In this document: positions 16,484 to 24,417 of the stretch, piece by piece | How positions within the stretch are numbered: the stretch's first letter is position 1 | Layout: each line of letters starts with the position of its first letter | DNA from: Gordonia otitidis NBRC 100426 | Lineage (GTDB): Bacteria; Actinomycetota; Actinomycetes; Mycobacteriales; Mycobacteriaceae | Length of the DNA stretch: 33,810 nt | Assembly: GCF_000248075.1 (NCBI RefSeq) | Contig: NZ_BAFB01000029.1 | Span: 1-33,810, forward strand | Reading direction: 5' to 3' | Translations under genes and position numbers: made by a program | The notes under the pieces: generated by a model | What the model was told of the DNA's origin: nothing | Database searches by the model: none | What the model saw: only the letters and a program-made list of their open reading frames with translations

Positions 16484-17674
16484 GTGACCCAGCGACTGAC
16501 CGCGCCGCCGCTCGACGTTCTGCGCCGACGCACCAGCGCCAAGTGGCGCACCTACCCCGACGACGTGTTGCCGCTGTTCATCGCCGAGATGGACTACCAA
16601 CTCGCGCCCATCGTCGTCGACGCATTGACCGCGCAGGTCGCCGCCTCCGACCTGGGGTATGCCGCCGAACCGGAGGTCCTCGGCCGGTCGTTCGCCGACT
16701 TCGCGCAGAGACACTGGGGATGGACCGTCGCACCCGACGACGTGCGCCCCACGACCGATGTCTCGGTGGTGCTCGTGGAGGCGCTGCGCGTGCTGATCGA
16801 ACCGGGCGATGGCGTGATCATCACGCCGCCGATCTATCCGCCCTTCTTCGACATCGTGCCCGAGGCGGGTGGCACGGTCGTACAGGTTCCGCTACGCGTG
16901 CTCGACGACGAGGCGCTTGGTGGCCGGCGGGCCAGCGCCGCCGACGTGTGGCGCCTCGACCTCGACGGCATCGCCGCGGCATTCGCTGCCGGGGCGCGTG
17001 CGATTCTGCTGTGCCATCCGCACAACCCCGTCGGTCTCGTCCACCCCCGAGCCGACCTCGAAGCCCTTGCCGACCTCGCCGCCGAGCATGGCGCGGTGGT
17101 GCTCAGCGACGAGATCCACGCGCCCCTAGTGCATCGCGGAGTGGAGTTCGTGCCGTTTCTGTCGGTGTCGGAAACCGCACGCGAGGTGGGCGTCGCAGCC
17201 CACTCCGCGAGTAAGGCGTTCAACCTCGCGGGCGCGAAATGCGCTCTGACAGTAGTTGGTTCGAATCAGATGCGCGCTGCCGTCGACCGTCAGCCCGAGG
17301 AGGTCACCTACCGCACGAGCATCCTGGGACGGACGGCGGCCGAGGCCGCCTACGCCGAGGGGGACGAGTGGCTCGCCGCAACCGTCGACGTCGTCGAGGA
17401 GAGTTTCGACCTGCTCGAACGTCTGCTCGCGCAGCGGCTGCCGACGGTCGGGTACGCGCGGCCCGCGGCGTCGTATCTGGCGTGGCTGGACTTCAGGCGT
17501 ACCGGTCTCGGCGACGACCCGGCGGGCCCGATCCTCGCCGACGGCCGGGTCGCGCTGCACCGCGGACCGGCGTTCGGTGCCGAGGGCAACGGCTTCGCAC
17601 GTCTCAACGCCGCGTGTTCGCCGGAGGTGCTGACCGAGGCCGTCGACCGGATTGCGCGGGTCGTCGAGGGTTAG
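16484..17674 (+). CDS. MalY/PatB-type PLP-dependent C-S beta-lyase
   Basis: A 396-residue fold type I aminotransferase-like enzyme, predicted to cleave cystathionine or related C-S bonds to pyruvate, ammonia and a thiol. Family features: SAKWRTYPDDVLPLFIAEMDY at the N-terminus (the Lys-Trp and Met-Asp positions typical of PatB), IITPPIYPPFFDIV, LLCHPHNPVG, LSDEIHAPLV (Asp that binds the PLP pyridine nitrogen) and the Schiff-base Lys244 in AHSASKAFNLAG. The C-terminal RLNAACSPEVL carries the carboxylate-binding Arg. GTG 16484 is chosen because similarity begins at once; the open frame further upstream overlaps the divergent gene. In MalY the protein also has a regulatory role; none can be inferred here. 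Confidence 0.88.
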   Translation: MTQRLTAPPLDVLRRRTSAKWRTYPDDVLPLFIAEMDYQLAPIVVDALTAQVAASDLGYAAEPEVLGRSFADFAQRHWGWTVAPDDVRPTTDVSVVLVEALRVLIEPGDGVIITPPIYPPFFDIVPEAGGTVVQVPLRVLDDEALGGRRASAADVWRLDLDGIAAAFAAGARAILLCHPHNPVGLVHPRADLEALADLAAEHGAVVLSDEIHAPLVHRGVEFVPFLSVSETAREVGVAAHSASKAFNLAGAKCALTVVGSNQMRAAVDRQPEEVTYRTSILGRTAAEAAYAEGDEWLAATVDVVEESFDLLERLLAQRLPTVGYARPAASYLAWLDFRRTGLGDDPAGPILADGRVALHRGPAFGAEGNGFARLNAACSPEVLTEAVDRIARVVEG

Positions 17675-17684
17675 CGCGTCGCTG

Positions 17685-17759
17685 GTCGAGTGGTGCGCGA
17701 GGGTTGCAGCCCAGCGGGTTTTTGCTTCGTGCGCAAGGCCGCTCGACGTCGCGCTGGGC
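17685..17759. other. Structured intergenic element with nested inverted repeats
   Basis: Between the lyase and methyltransferase genes, GTCGAG (17685) faces CTCGAC (17742-17747), and GCCCAGCG (17709-17716) faces CGCTGGGC (17752-17759). The start, CGCTGGTCGAGTGGTGCGCG, looks like a degraded copy of the GCTGGTCGAGTAGCG-type repeat seen in many Mycobacteriales genomes (from memory). It could end the lyase transcript. Confidence 0.4.
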
Positions 17760-17777
17760 CCGTGTCACGCTCGACTC

Positions 17778-18395
17778 ATGAGTACGACACATGGGCACCA
17801 CGACCAGAACCCCCACACCGCAGCCGAATGGGATGCCAGGTACAGCAGCGCCGACCGACTGTGGACGTCGAACGTAAATCCGTCCCTGATCGCCGAGGCC
17901 GCCGACCTCGTGCCCGGCACAGCGCTCGACGTCGGCAGCGGCGAGGGTGCCGACGCCCGCTGGCTCGCCGAGCGCGGCTGGCAGGTGACGGCCATCGATA
18001 TCTCGCAGGTGGCCGTCGACCGCGCCCGCGAGATCTCACCGGGACCCGAGATCACTTGGCTGCAGGCCGATCTCACGGTCGACGACGTGCCGGGCCGCGA
18101 CTTCGGTCTCGTCACCGCCCACTACTTCCCGATACACGTCGAGAACCGCAGTGTGGCAACGAAACTCGTCGAGGCGGTCGGCCCGGGCGGCACCCTGCTC
18201 GTCGTGATGCACGCGCCGGAGGGGGTCCGCGCGCACGGCTTCGACCCCGACGACTACGTGCAGCCCGACGACTTCGCGCAGCTTCTCGGCGACGGCTGGG
18301 ACGTCATCACCCACGAGACCCGACCGCGCGGCATCGCCGCGGGCGGCGGACACCACGTCGACGACACCGTGCTGCGGGCCCGCCGCTCGGCGTAG
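17778..18395 (+). CDS. Class I SAM-dependent methyltransferase
   Basis: A 205-residue Rossmann-fold methyltransferase. Motif I is ALDVGSGEGADARWLAERG, motif II ends VTAIDIS with the ribose-binding acidic residue, and LQADLT and FGLVTAHYFPIHV follow as the later motifs. The front part HTAAEWDARYSSADRLWTSNVN is typical of small-molecule methyltransferases of the TehB/thiopurine type and the tail RGIAAGGGHHVDDTVLRARR is shared with actinobacterial homologues. Substrate unknown. ATG 17778 is chosen over upstream codons, since family similarity begins near EWDARY; the His-rich start GHHDQNPH is unusual. Its 3' flank is the repeat cluster. Confidence 0.85.
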   Translation: MSTTHGHHDQNPHTAAEWDARYSSADRLWTSNVNPSLIAEAADLVPGTALDVGSGEGADARWLAERGWQVTAIDISQVAVDRAREISPGPEITWLQADLTVDDVPGRDFGLVTAHYFPIHVENRSVATKLVEAVGPGGTLLVVMHAPEGVRAHGFDPDDYVQPDDFAQLLGDGWDVITHETRPRGIAAGGGHHVDDTVLRARRSA

Positions 18396-18553
18396 GGCTG
18401 TCGGGGGTTGGGGTGGGTGCCGGTGCGGTGCGGAGGGGTGTGCCGCTCGGGCGTCGGCCGGCGCGGAATCTAGGGGAAAGGGTCCTTCCCCGGGAAACTG
18501 ACCTTTCCGCTGGAAGAAACCAGGGGAAAGGACGCCGCGCGGGCGCCGGCCGG

Positions 18554-18663
18554 GTGCAGAAAGTAGGGGAAAGTGTCCTTCCCCGGGAAACTGACCCTTC
18601 CGCTAGAAGAAACCAGGGGAGGGGTCGAAAACCCGCGGAAGAGTCCCTTCCCCCAGTTTCTGC
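18554..18663 (+). repeat. 110-bp repeat unit, copy A
   Basis: Begins GTGCAGAAAGTAGGGGAAAG and ends CTTCCCCCAGTTTCTGC, so the ends are imperfect inverted repeats of each other (GCAGAAAgTaGGGGAAaG against GCAGAAAcTgGGGGAAG). Inside are TCCTTCCCCGGGAAACTGAC, GAAGAAACCAGGGGAGGGG and CGAAAACCCGCGGAAGAGTC. Confidence 0.85.
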
Positions 18664-18779
18664 GGCCGGCGTGCAGGTGCAGTCTGTCGCGGAGTGAGCA
18701 CCACCGCGGCCATCCGTGCGGCCGAGACGAGTTGGCGGTGCAAAAAGTAGTGGAAAGGCCGTCGCGCGGGGGCTGGCGG

Positions 18780-18889
18780 GTGCGGAAAGTAGGGGAAAGT
18801 GTCCTTCCCCGGGAAACTGACCTTTCCGCTGGAAGAAACCAGGGGAGGGGTCGAAAACCCGCGGAAGAGTCCCTTCCCCCAGTCTCTGC
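18780..18889 (+). repeat. 110-bp repeat unit, copy B
   Basis: Matches copy A at 106 of 110 positions with no gap, 226 bp further on. The sequence between the two copies (18664-18779) is unrelated to the unit except for one diverged core at 18738-18758. Confidence 0.85.
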
Positions 18890-19068
18890 AGCTGGCGCGT
18901 GCTCTTCCCCTACTTTCTGCAGCGGCCGCGTACGCTTCCCCTACTTTCTGCACCCGCCGTGCACCCTTCCCCTAGTTTCTGCACCGGCCGCGCACCCGCG
19001 GCAGCGCACCCCGCGGCCCCGCAGCGGCCGAGACCCCGGGATGCAACACCGAGAGGCCCGCGGCTCCT

Positions 19069-20049
19069 CTAGCTCCAGCTCCGCTGCGCGCGCTTTGCCC
19101 AGTACTCGGCGGGCGGTTCGGGGTGCGCGAGCAACTCCGACACCGTCGCGGCCGTCAGCACGAGCTCACCCGCCGCGACATTGCTGCCGACCTGTTCGAC
19201 GGTCACCGCGCCGGACAGCACATGCGCGGCCCACGGCTGTGCGAGTGCCGCCGCCAGCGCGACCTGATCAGACGACACGTCCAGTTCGTGGGCGACACGG
19301 TCGACGACGCGTCGGGCCTCGCTCTCATCCTCGACGCCCGGCGCCAGTCTGCCGTTGGCCATGCCCTCTTTGATCACCACCGAGAGTCCGACCTCGGCGG
19401 CTTCGGCGAGCGCCGGACCGACCGACGTCTCCAACGGATTCCAGGTGGACTGCACCACCCCGAACAGCGGCTCGCCGTCGACCTCGATCGACATCGCTTG
19501 GCGAACGACGTCGGCCTGCGCAGGACCCGACGTCGAGAACCCGACCGTGTAACCGTCGGCGCGCAACCGAGCGAGCGCCCTGTGCAAAGCATTGTTCGTC
19601 AATGCCGGGCTGTCGGGGGTCAGCGAGTGGATCTGATAGATCGCGAGCGGATCGCCGATGATCGAGCGGCTGGCCGTCCACTGGTCGGTGAATGCGCCGA
19701 GGCTGTGGTCCTTGACCTCGTGCACCTCGGCGTCGACCTCCCACTCGCCGACGTACCGGTATCCCCATTTCGACGCAACCGTCACGTCATCGACCTCCGG
19801 GTGGTCGCGCAGCCAGTCGGCGAGGAACTGCTCGCTCAATCCGTACGAGCGCGCGCAGTCCAGGTAGCGCACGCCGTCGGCGTACGCGGCGTCGAGCACG
19901 TCGAACGTCCGCAGGCGCATCTCCTCGATGCTCCGCTCGTCACCGAGATCGTCCTCCCGCGTCGTGGTGATGTATGCGGGCCGGCCGACGGCGGCCAGTC
20001 CCAGTCCGATGGTGGCGCCTGTGCTGAGGGTGTTGCGGGCAGTGTTCAT
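19069..20049 (-). CDS. Aldo/keto reductase, last gene of the dha operon
   Basis: A 326-residue (alpha/beta)8-barrel NAD(P)H-dependent carbonyl reductase. The catalytic tetrad is complete: Asp64 and Tyr69 in YLDCARSYGLSE, Lys94 in VASKWGY and His141 in IYQIHSLT. The C-terminal cofactor region is VLSGAVTVEQVGSN. Its ATG shares one base with the TGA of the DhaM-HPr-EI gene (TGATG), so it is almost certainly translated with the dihydroxyacetone kinase operon. Reduction of a triose or related carbonyl compound such as dihydroxyacetone, glyceraldehyde or methylglyoxal is a reasonable inference from context, not shown by sequence. Confidence 0.88.
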   Translation of the reverse strand: MNTARNTLSTGATIGLGLAAVGRPAYITTTREDDLGDERSIEEMRLRTFDVLDAAYADGVRYLDCARSYGLSEQFLADWLRDHPEVDDVTVASKWGYRYVGEWEVDAEVHEVKDHSLGAFTDQWTASRSIIGDPLAIYQIHSLTPDSPALTNNALHRALARLRADGYTVGFSTSGPAQADVVRQAMSIEVDGEPLFGVVQSTWNPLETSVGPALAEAAEVGLSVVIKEGMANGRLAPGVEDESEARRVVDRVAHELDVSSDQVALAAALAQPWAAHVLSGAVTVEQVGSNVAAGELVLTAATVSELLAHPEPPAEYWAKRAQRSWS

Positions 20050-22586
20050 CAGGTGTGAGGGTAGTTTCGCAAACCCGCGCGCACCGCGGCAGCGTCCTCG
20101 GCTTCGACGCTGCGCTCGACGAGACCCGGGTTCGACGTGAGTGCGACGCCGCGCACCGACTCCTTGACCAACGGCACCGCGCGCGGGGCGACACTCAGCT
20201 CCCGCACGCCCAACGCGATCAGCAACTCCGTTGCGGTTTCGTCCGCGGCGAGCTCACCGCAGACCGCGACGAGACGGTCCGGGCCCGCTCCCCGACACAC
20301 CGCGTCAATCAGTGCGATCACACCGGGGTCGAGTGGATCGGCAAGCGCTGCAACGGATGTGTTCCCGCGCTCGGCGGCCAGAGTGTACTGCGTCAGGTCG
20401 TTGGTGCCGATGCTGAAGAAGTCGACGTGCGGCGCGAATGCCGCCGCCTTGAGTGCCGCCGCGGGTACTTCGATCATGATGCCGACCTGCAGATCGGCAG
20501 GCATGCCGCGCCCGACCGCAGTGATGGCTGCATCGAGACACCCACGCGCCGTGAGCACTTCGTCGACCGTGGTCACCATCGGGAACATGACACTGACCGG
20601 AGTCTCGTGCGCGACGGTGATGATGGCGCGCAGCTGATCGTCGAACAGTGTCTTCTCCGCGAGCGCGAGCCGTAGTCCGCGCAGCCCGAGGAAGGGGTTC
20701 TCCTCGACGGGTTGCCGCGCGAAGGGCAGCGGTTTGTCGCCGCCGACGTCGAGGGTCCGCAGTGTGATGCGCTCGCCGCCAAGCGCATTGGCCATTCGAC
20801 GGTAGACGTCGATCTGCTCGTCGACAGTCGGCGGTTGCGTGCGGTCGAGGTAGAGGAACTCGGTACGGATCAATCCCGAGCCGTCGGCTCCGGCGTCAGC
20901 CGCCGCACGCGCGTCCTCCGCGGAACCGAGATTGGCCGCCACCAGGATTCGCGTGCCGTCGCCGGTCGTTGCGGGTTGGTGCGCCGCCTCGCGTGCACTG
21001 TCTCGACGTTCGTCGGCGCGGGCGGCGGCGGCATGCAGGGTCTGCAGCGACGCTTCGTCGGGGTCGACGACGATCTCGCCTGTCGAGCCGTCGAGAGCGA
21101 CGGTGACCTGGGGATCGACCGCCAGGACGTCGGGTCCGGCGGCGACCACCGCGGGTATCCCACGGGCGCGGGCGAGGATCGCGGCGTGGCTGGTCGGGCT
21201 GCCACCCGCGAGCACGATGCCCGCGACCTTGTCAGGATCGAGGACCGCGGCCTGCGCGGGAAGCAGGTCATCGGCGACGAGGATGCCGGTGCCGTCGATC
21301 GTCGAGTCCGCAGTTCCGGTGAGCCGACGCAGCACCTGTTGACCGACCGCGTGCACGTCAGCGGCACGTTCACGCAGATAGGGGTCGTCGAGGGCGCTCC
21401 ACTCCGCCTCAACCTCCGCAACGGCCGACGCCCACGCACGTGCCGCACTGACACCGGAATCGATGGTCGCGCGAGCACGCGCACGCAGGTCGGGATCGTC
21501 GAGCAGCAGTAGGTGGGAGTCGAAGATCTCGGCATCGGAAGCGCTGTGGTGCGCGGTGTGGTCACGGATCCGTTCGATGTCGGTGTGGGTCGCGGCGAGA
21601 GCGTCGCGCAGGCGTGCGAGCTGCGCTTCTGCGGAGTCGAACGGCTCGTCGGGTGCCTCAACGTCGACGACCGTCGGAGTGAATGCGGGTCCGATCGCGA
21701 TGCCGGGCGATGCCGGTAGGGCCGTGTGATCTCGACGAGCTCGACCTGCGGGTGCAGCCTCACCGGGGATGTCGGCAAAAGCGCCGGACGCCTGTCGATC
21801 TGCCGGAACTGCCGGGACCGTGTCAGCGTCGACCTCCTCGCCGAACCGGTCGCGGGCCAACGAGGCGAGATGGTCGACGGCCTTGCGCGCCTCGCGACCG
21901 CTCGCAAGGATCTCGAGGCGTTGCCCGCACCGTACACCGAGGCTCGCCACGGCGGAGATGCTCACCGCAGACGCGGGACCTGCGCCGTTGTCGAGGTTGA
22001 TCAGGGTGATGTCGGCATCGAATCGCCTTGCCTCCGTGACCAACCGGGCCGCAGGTCGGGCGTGCAGGCCGTGCGGATTCTCGATCTCGACGACCGCCGA
22101 AACAGCGCCGGCATCGCCTGTGTCGACCGAAGCATCGTCGGGCACCGGCGTCTCGCCGGTCGCCGCCGGCGCGTCTTCCCCCTCGCCCAGTGCCGAACGC
22201 TTGGGGGTCAGCGACGCCGCTGCCTCGGCGGCCACATCCGCCGGTGACGCCCCCGACGCCGCGGTCACAGCCGCCGACATGAGTCCCTCCACGAGCGGTG
22301 CTGCGGACAGAACGGTTCGTGCGCGAAGCGCCGGATCGATCAGCTCCAGCGCCAGTTCCGCCGAGAGCACGGCACTGCCGAGATCCATCAGGACGACGAC
22401 GCCCTGGCCGTCGTCCGCCGCCTCGATGGCTGAGACGATCGCGGTGGCGTCGGTACCGAAAGTGTCGGCGTCGAGACCGGCGGCGACCTCGATCGTCATG
22501 TCAGAACCAGTGATCATCTCCGCGGCGAGGGCCACCGCGGCGTCGCCCAGCGCCCTGCTGTGCGAGACGACGACCAGCCCGGTCAT
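20049..22586 (-). CDS. dhaM: DhaM-HPr-Enzyme I fusion, PTS phosphoryl donor for dihydroxyacetone kinase
   Basis: Passes phosphate from PEP to the ADP bound on DhaL. Three modules in one 845-residue protein: DhaM EIIA domain about 1-130 with the phospho-His9 in VVVSHSRALG; HPr domain about 162-250 with phospho-His175 in NPHGLHARPAARL; Enzyme I from about 290 to the end, starting LPASPGIAIGPAF, with phospho-His467 in GGSPTSHAAILARARG, and the PEP-binding barrel with GGDKPLPF, ENPFLGLRGLRL, FSIGTNDLTQY and the catalytic Cys in AVCGELAAD. Ala/Pro-rich linkers join them. E. coli DhaM has the same order but a truncated EI; here EI is about 555 residues, near full size, so the protein may need no separate EI. 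ATGA overlap with dhaL upstream and TGATG with the reductase downstream. Confidence 0.93.
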   Translation of the reverse strand: MTGLVVVSHSRALGDAAVALAAEMITGSDMTIEVAAGLDADTFGTDATAIVSAIEAADDGQGVVVLMDLGSAVLSAELALELIDPALRARTVLSAAPLVEGLMSAAVTAASGASPADVAAEAAASLTPKRSALGEGEDAPAATGETPVPDDASVDTGDAGAVSAVVEIENPHGLHARPAARLVTEARRFDADITLINLDNGAGPASAVSISAVASLGVRCGQRLEILASGREARKAVDHLASLARDRFGEEVDADTVPAVPADRQASGAFADIPGEAAPAGRARRDHTALPASPGIAIGPAFTPTVVDVEAPDEPFDSAEAQLARLRDALAATHTDIERIRDHTAHHSASDAEIFDSHLLLLDDPDLRARARATIDSGVSAARAWASAVAEVEAEWSALDDPYLRERAADVHAVGQQVLRRLTGTADSTIDGTGILVADDLLPAQAAVLDPDKVAGIVLAGGSPTSHAAILARARGIPAVVAAGPDVLAVDPQVTVALDGSTGEIVVDPDEASLQTLHAAAARADERRDSAREAAHQPATTGDGTRILVAANLGSAEDARAAADAGADGSGLIRTEFLYLDRTQPPTVDEQIDVYRRMANALGGERITLRTLDVGGDKPLPFARQPVEENPFLGLRGLRLALAEKTLFDDQLRAIITVAHETPVSVMFPMVTTVDEVLTARGCLDAAITAVGRGMPADLQVGIMIEVPAAALKAAAFAPHVDFFSIGTNDLTQYTLAAERGNTSVAALADPLDPGVIALIDAVCRGAGPDRLVAVCGELAADETATELLIALGVRELSVAPRAVPLVKESVRGVALTSNPGLVERSVEAEDAAAVRAGLRNYPHT

Positions 22587-23221
22587 GGTTGCTGAACCTC
22601 GTTGACTGCGCGCGCGAGTGCGTCGATGAGCATCGCCGTACTGGTCGCGCCGGGATCCTGATGTCCGACGCTGCGCTCACCGAGATACGACGCTCGGCCC
22701 TTGCGCGCCACCATGTCGACGGTCGAGTCCCGTCCGGCCGCGGCGGCGTCGGCCGCGGCGCGCAGTGCCTTCGCGAGATCTGCACCGTCGGCGAGTGCGG
22801 CGTCGAGCGCGTCGCATGCCGGATTCAGTGCGTCGAACATGGTCTTGTCGCCCGATTGTGCGTGCCCGCGTTCGACGACGCCCGCCAGTCCCGCGCGTAG
22901 TGCGGCGGCAAGCATCGGGGCGTCGATCTCGGTGGTGTCGCCGATGGTGCCCGCCATGCGCAGCATCAGGGTGCCGTAGAGCGGGCCGCTCGCTCCGCCT
23001 ACCTTGCTGACGAGCGTCATGCCGGCCTTCTTGAGAAGCGGACCAGGCTGGGCCGGGCCGTCGGCGAGTCCGTCGACGACAGCGGTCATGCCACGTTCCA
23101 TGTTCGACCCGTGGTCGGCGTCGCCGATCGCGGCGTCGAGTTGGGTCAGTTCGTCGACGTTGGCCACGACGTCGCTGGTGAACAGGCGGAGCCAGGTGGC
23201 GATGGTGTCGGTGGTGATCAT
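22583..23221 (-). CDS. dhaL: Dihydroxyacetone kinase subunit DhaL (ADP-binding)
   Basis: The 212-residue all-helical subunit that keeps ADP/ATP tightly bound as a cofactor and transfers phosphate to dihydroxyacetone on DhaK. Mg-binding Asp29, Asp34 and Asp36 lie in LDAAIGDADHGSNMERG, matching Asp30, Asp35 and Asp37 of E. coli DhaL. SKVGGASGPLYGTLMLRM and GDKTMFDALNP are the nucleotide-binding and lid segments, and SYLGERSVGHQDPGATST is the C-terminal signature. It starts 48 bp after dhaK and its stop overlaps the fusion gene start by 4 nt. Confidence 0.95.
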   Translation of the reverse strand: MITTDTIATWLRLFTSDVVANVDELTQLDAAIGDADHGSNMERGMTAVVDGLADGPAQPGPLLKKAGMTLVSKVGGASGPLYGTLMLRMAGTIGDTTEIDAPMLAAALRAGLAGVVERGHAQSGDKTMFDALNPACDALDAALADGADLAKALRAAADAAAAGRDSTVDMVARKGRASYLGERSVGHQDPGATSTAMLIDALARAVNEVQQP

Positions 23222-23269
23222 GGTGTGCCCTTCGGGGTGGCGTGGTCAGAATAGGCGCCGCGGCCGGCG

Positions 23270-24259
23270 TCAGGCCCAGTGCAGAGCCGGAGTGTCGACG
23301 GGAGCGTCCCACAGGTCGAGGAGCTCGTCGTCGAGGCGCAGTAACGAGACCGAACACCCGGCCATGTCGAGGCTGGTCACATAGTTGCCGACGAGTGTGC
23401 GCGTGGGGGTGATGCCCGCGGCGTCGAGTAGTCGCGTGAACTCGGCGCACATCAGGTAGAGCTCGATGAGTGGCGTGCCACCGAGTCCGTTGACCAGCAG
23501 CACGACCCCCTGCTCGCCGACCGGGAAGTCGAGATCTCCGAGGACGGGATCGATGAGCATGTGTGCCATCTCGTTGGCCGACGGCAGCTGCACGCGCTTG
23601 CGGCCCGGTTCGCCGTGGATACCGACGCCGAGTTCGATCTGGTCTTCCGGCAGATCGAAGGTCGGATGTCCGACGGCGGGCACCGTGCACGACGTCAGGG
23701 CCAGCCCCATCGTGCGCGCGTTGTCATCGGTTTTGCGTGCGAGTCGGGCGACCTCGGAGAGGCCGGCTCCGCGCTCGGCCACCGCGCCTGCGATCTTCTC
23801 GACGAAGACCGTTCCCGCGACTCCCCGTCGACCCACGGTGTAGCTGCTGTCCTGCACGGCGACGTCGTCGTCGACGATTACCGAGACGACCTCGACGTCG
23901 GCGAGTTCCGCTGCCATCTCGAAGTTCATCACGTCGCCGCTGTAGTTCTTGACGATGTGGAGCACGCCGGCGCCACCGTCGACTCCGCTCGTGGCGGCCA
24001 GGATCTGGTCGGGCACCGGTGATGTGAAGACCTCGCCGCAGGCGGCCGCGTCGAGCATGCCCGTACCGACGAAACCGCCGTGCAGCGGTTCGTGACCGCT
24101 GCCGCCCCCGGACACGAGCCCGACCTTGCCCTGTCGCGGTTCGTCGGCGCGGAAGATCACGCGAGCGTCGTGGTCGACGCGCAGTCGGGGGTGGGCGGCC
24201 GCGACGCCACGCAGTGCGTCGGCCAGTACGTCCGCCGGATCGTTGATGAACTTCTTCAT
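23270..24259 (-). CDS. dhaK: Dihydroxyacetone kinase subunit DhaK (substrate-binding)
   Basis: Binds dihydroxyacetone covalently and presents it to DhaL for phosphorylation to DHAP, which enters glycolysis. The 329-residue product has the substrate-binding VGLVSGGGSGHEPLHGGFVG, the loop IVKNYSGDVMNFEMA and the hemiaminal-forming His215 in GVGIHGEPGRKR. ATG 24259 (MKKFINDP) is the start: GAGGAG lies 7 nt upstream, and five extra upstream codons are not family-like. The gene is first in dhaK-dhaL-dhaM/EI-reductase, and its promoter region carries two palindromes shared with the divergent iclR gene. Confidence 0.95.
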   Translation of the reverse strand: MKKFINDPADVLADALRGVAAAHPRLRVDHDARVIFRADEPRQGKVGLVSGGGSGHEPLHGGFVGTGMLDAAACGEVFTSPVPDQILAATSGVDGGAGVLHIVKNYSGDVMNFEMAAELADVEVVSVIVDDDVAVQDSSYTVGRRGVAGTVFVEKIAGAVAERGAGLSEVARLARKTDDNARTMGLALTSCTVPAVGHPTFDLPEDQIELGVGIHGEPGRKRVQLPSANEMAHMLIDPVLGDLDFPVGEQGVVLLVNGLGGTPLIELYLMCAEFTRLLDAAGITPTRTLVGNYVTSLDMAGCSVSLLRLDDELLDLWDAPVDTPALHWA

Positions 24260-24301
24260 GGAAAGACTCCTCATGGCGACGTCGTGGGCGCCTCACGTCA
24301 T

Positions 24302-24322
24302 TCATTCGACATTATCGAATGA
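24302..24322. promoter_or_regulatory. Operator-like inverted repeat 1 between dhaK and iclR
   Basis: TCATTCGA (24302-24309) and TCGAATGA (24315-24322) are perfect 8-bp arms around CATTA. On the minus strand the spacer contributes to GATAAT, a good -10 for dhaK, so bound repressor would block the dha operon. The likely binder is the IclR-family protein encoded alongside. Confidence 0.65.
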
Positions 24323-24374
24323 TCTAGGACACTACGGCATCTTATGTGTGACGATCAATACCCGGCGAGGCGTT

Positions 24375-24386
24375 CATTCCGGAATG
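24375..24386. promoter_or_regulatory. Operator-like palindrome 2 upstream of iclR
   Basis: CATTCCGGAATG is a perfect 12-bp palindrome 31 bp before the iclR start. It shares the half-site CATTC/GAATG with inverted repeat 1, which suggests that the same regulator binds both and controls its own gene. Confidence 0.55.
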
Positions 24387-24417
24387 CCCACGACCGCTTT
24401 GTTGGGAGAATGTCCGG

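Larger units (their letters stand above)
18396..19068. repeat. Intergenic repeat cluster 1 (no gene)
   Basis: A 673-bp gap between convergent genes. Cores like GCAGAAAGTAGGGGAAAG occur in plus orientation near 18461, 18554, 18738 and 18780 and in reverse (CTTCCCCTACTTTCTGCAC and variants) at 18647, 18873, 18904, 18935 and 18966. Two 110-bp units (18554-18663, 18780-18889) differ at only 4 positions; a partial third lies at 18461-18528. Open frames across it follow the repeats and show no protein family. Confidence 0.85.

Noticed and set aside
15610-16551. Longer oxidoreductase frame starting at 16551
   Set aside because: The additional 53 residues are Arg/Ser-rich, overlap the divergent lyase gene, and family similarity begins at MAFPIRIG.
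18573-19373. A 266-codon open frame through repeat cluster 1
   Set aside because: Its sequence simply translates the repeats and then runs antisense into the reductase gene; Pro/Arg/Ser-rich with no domain.
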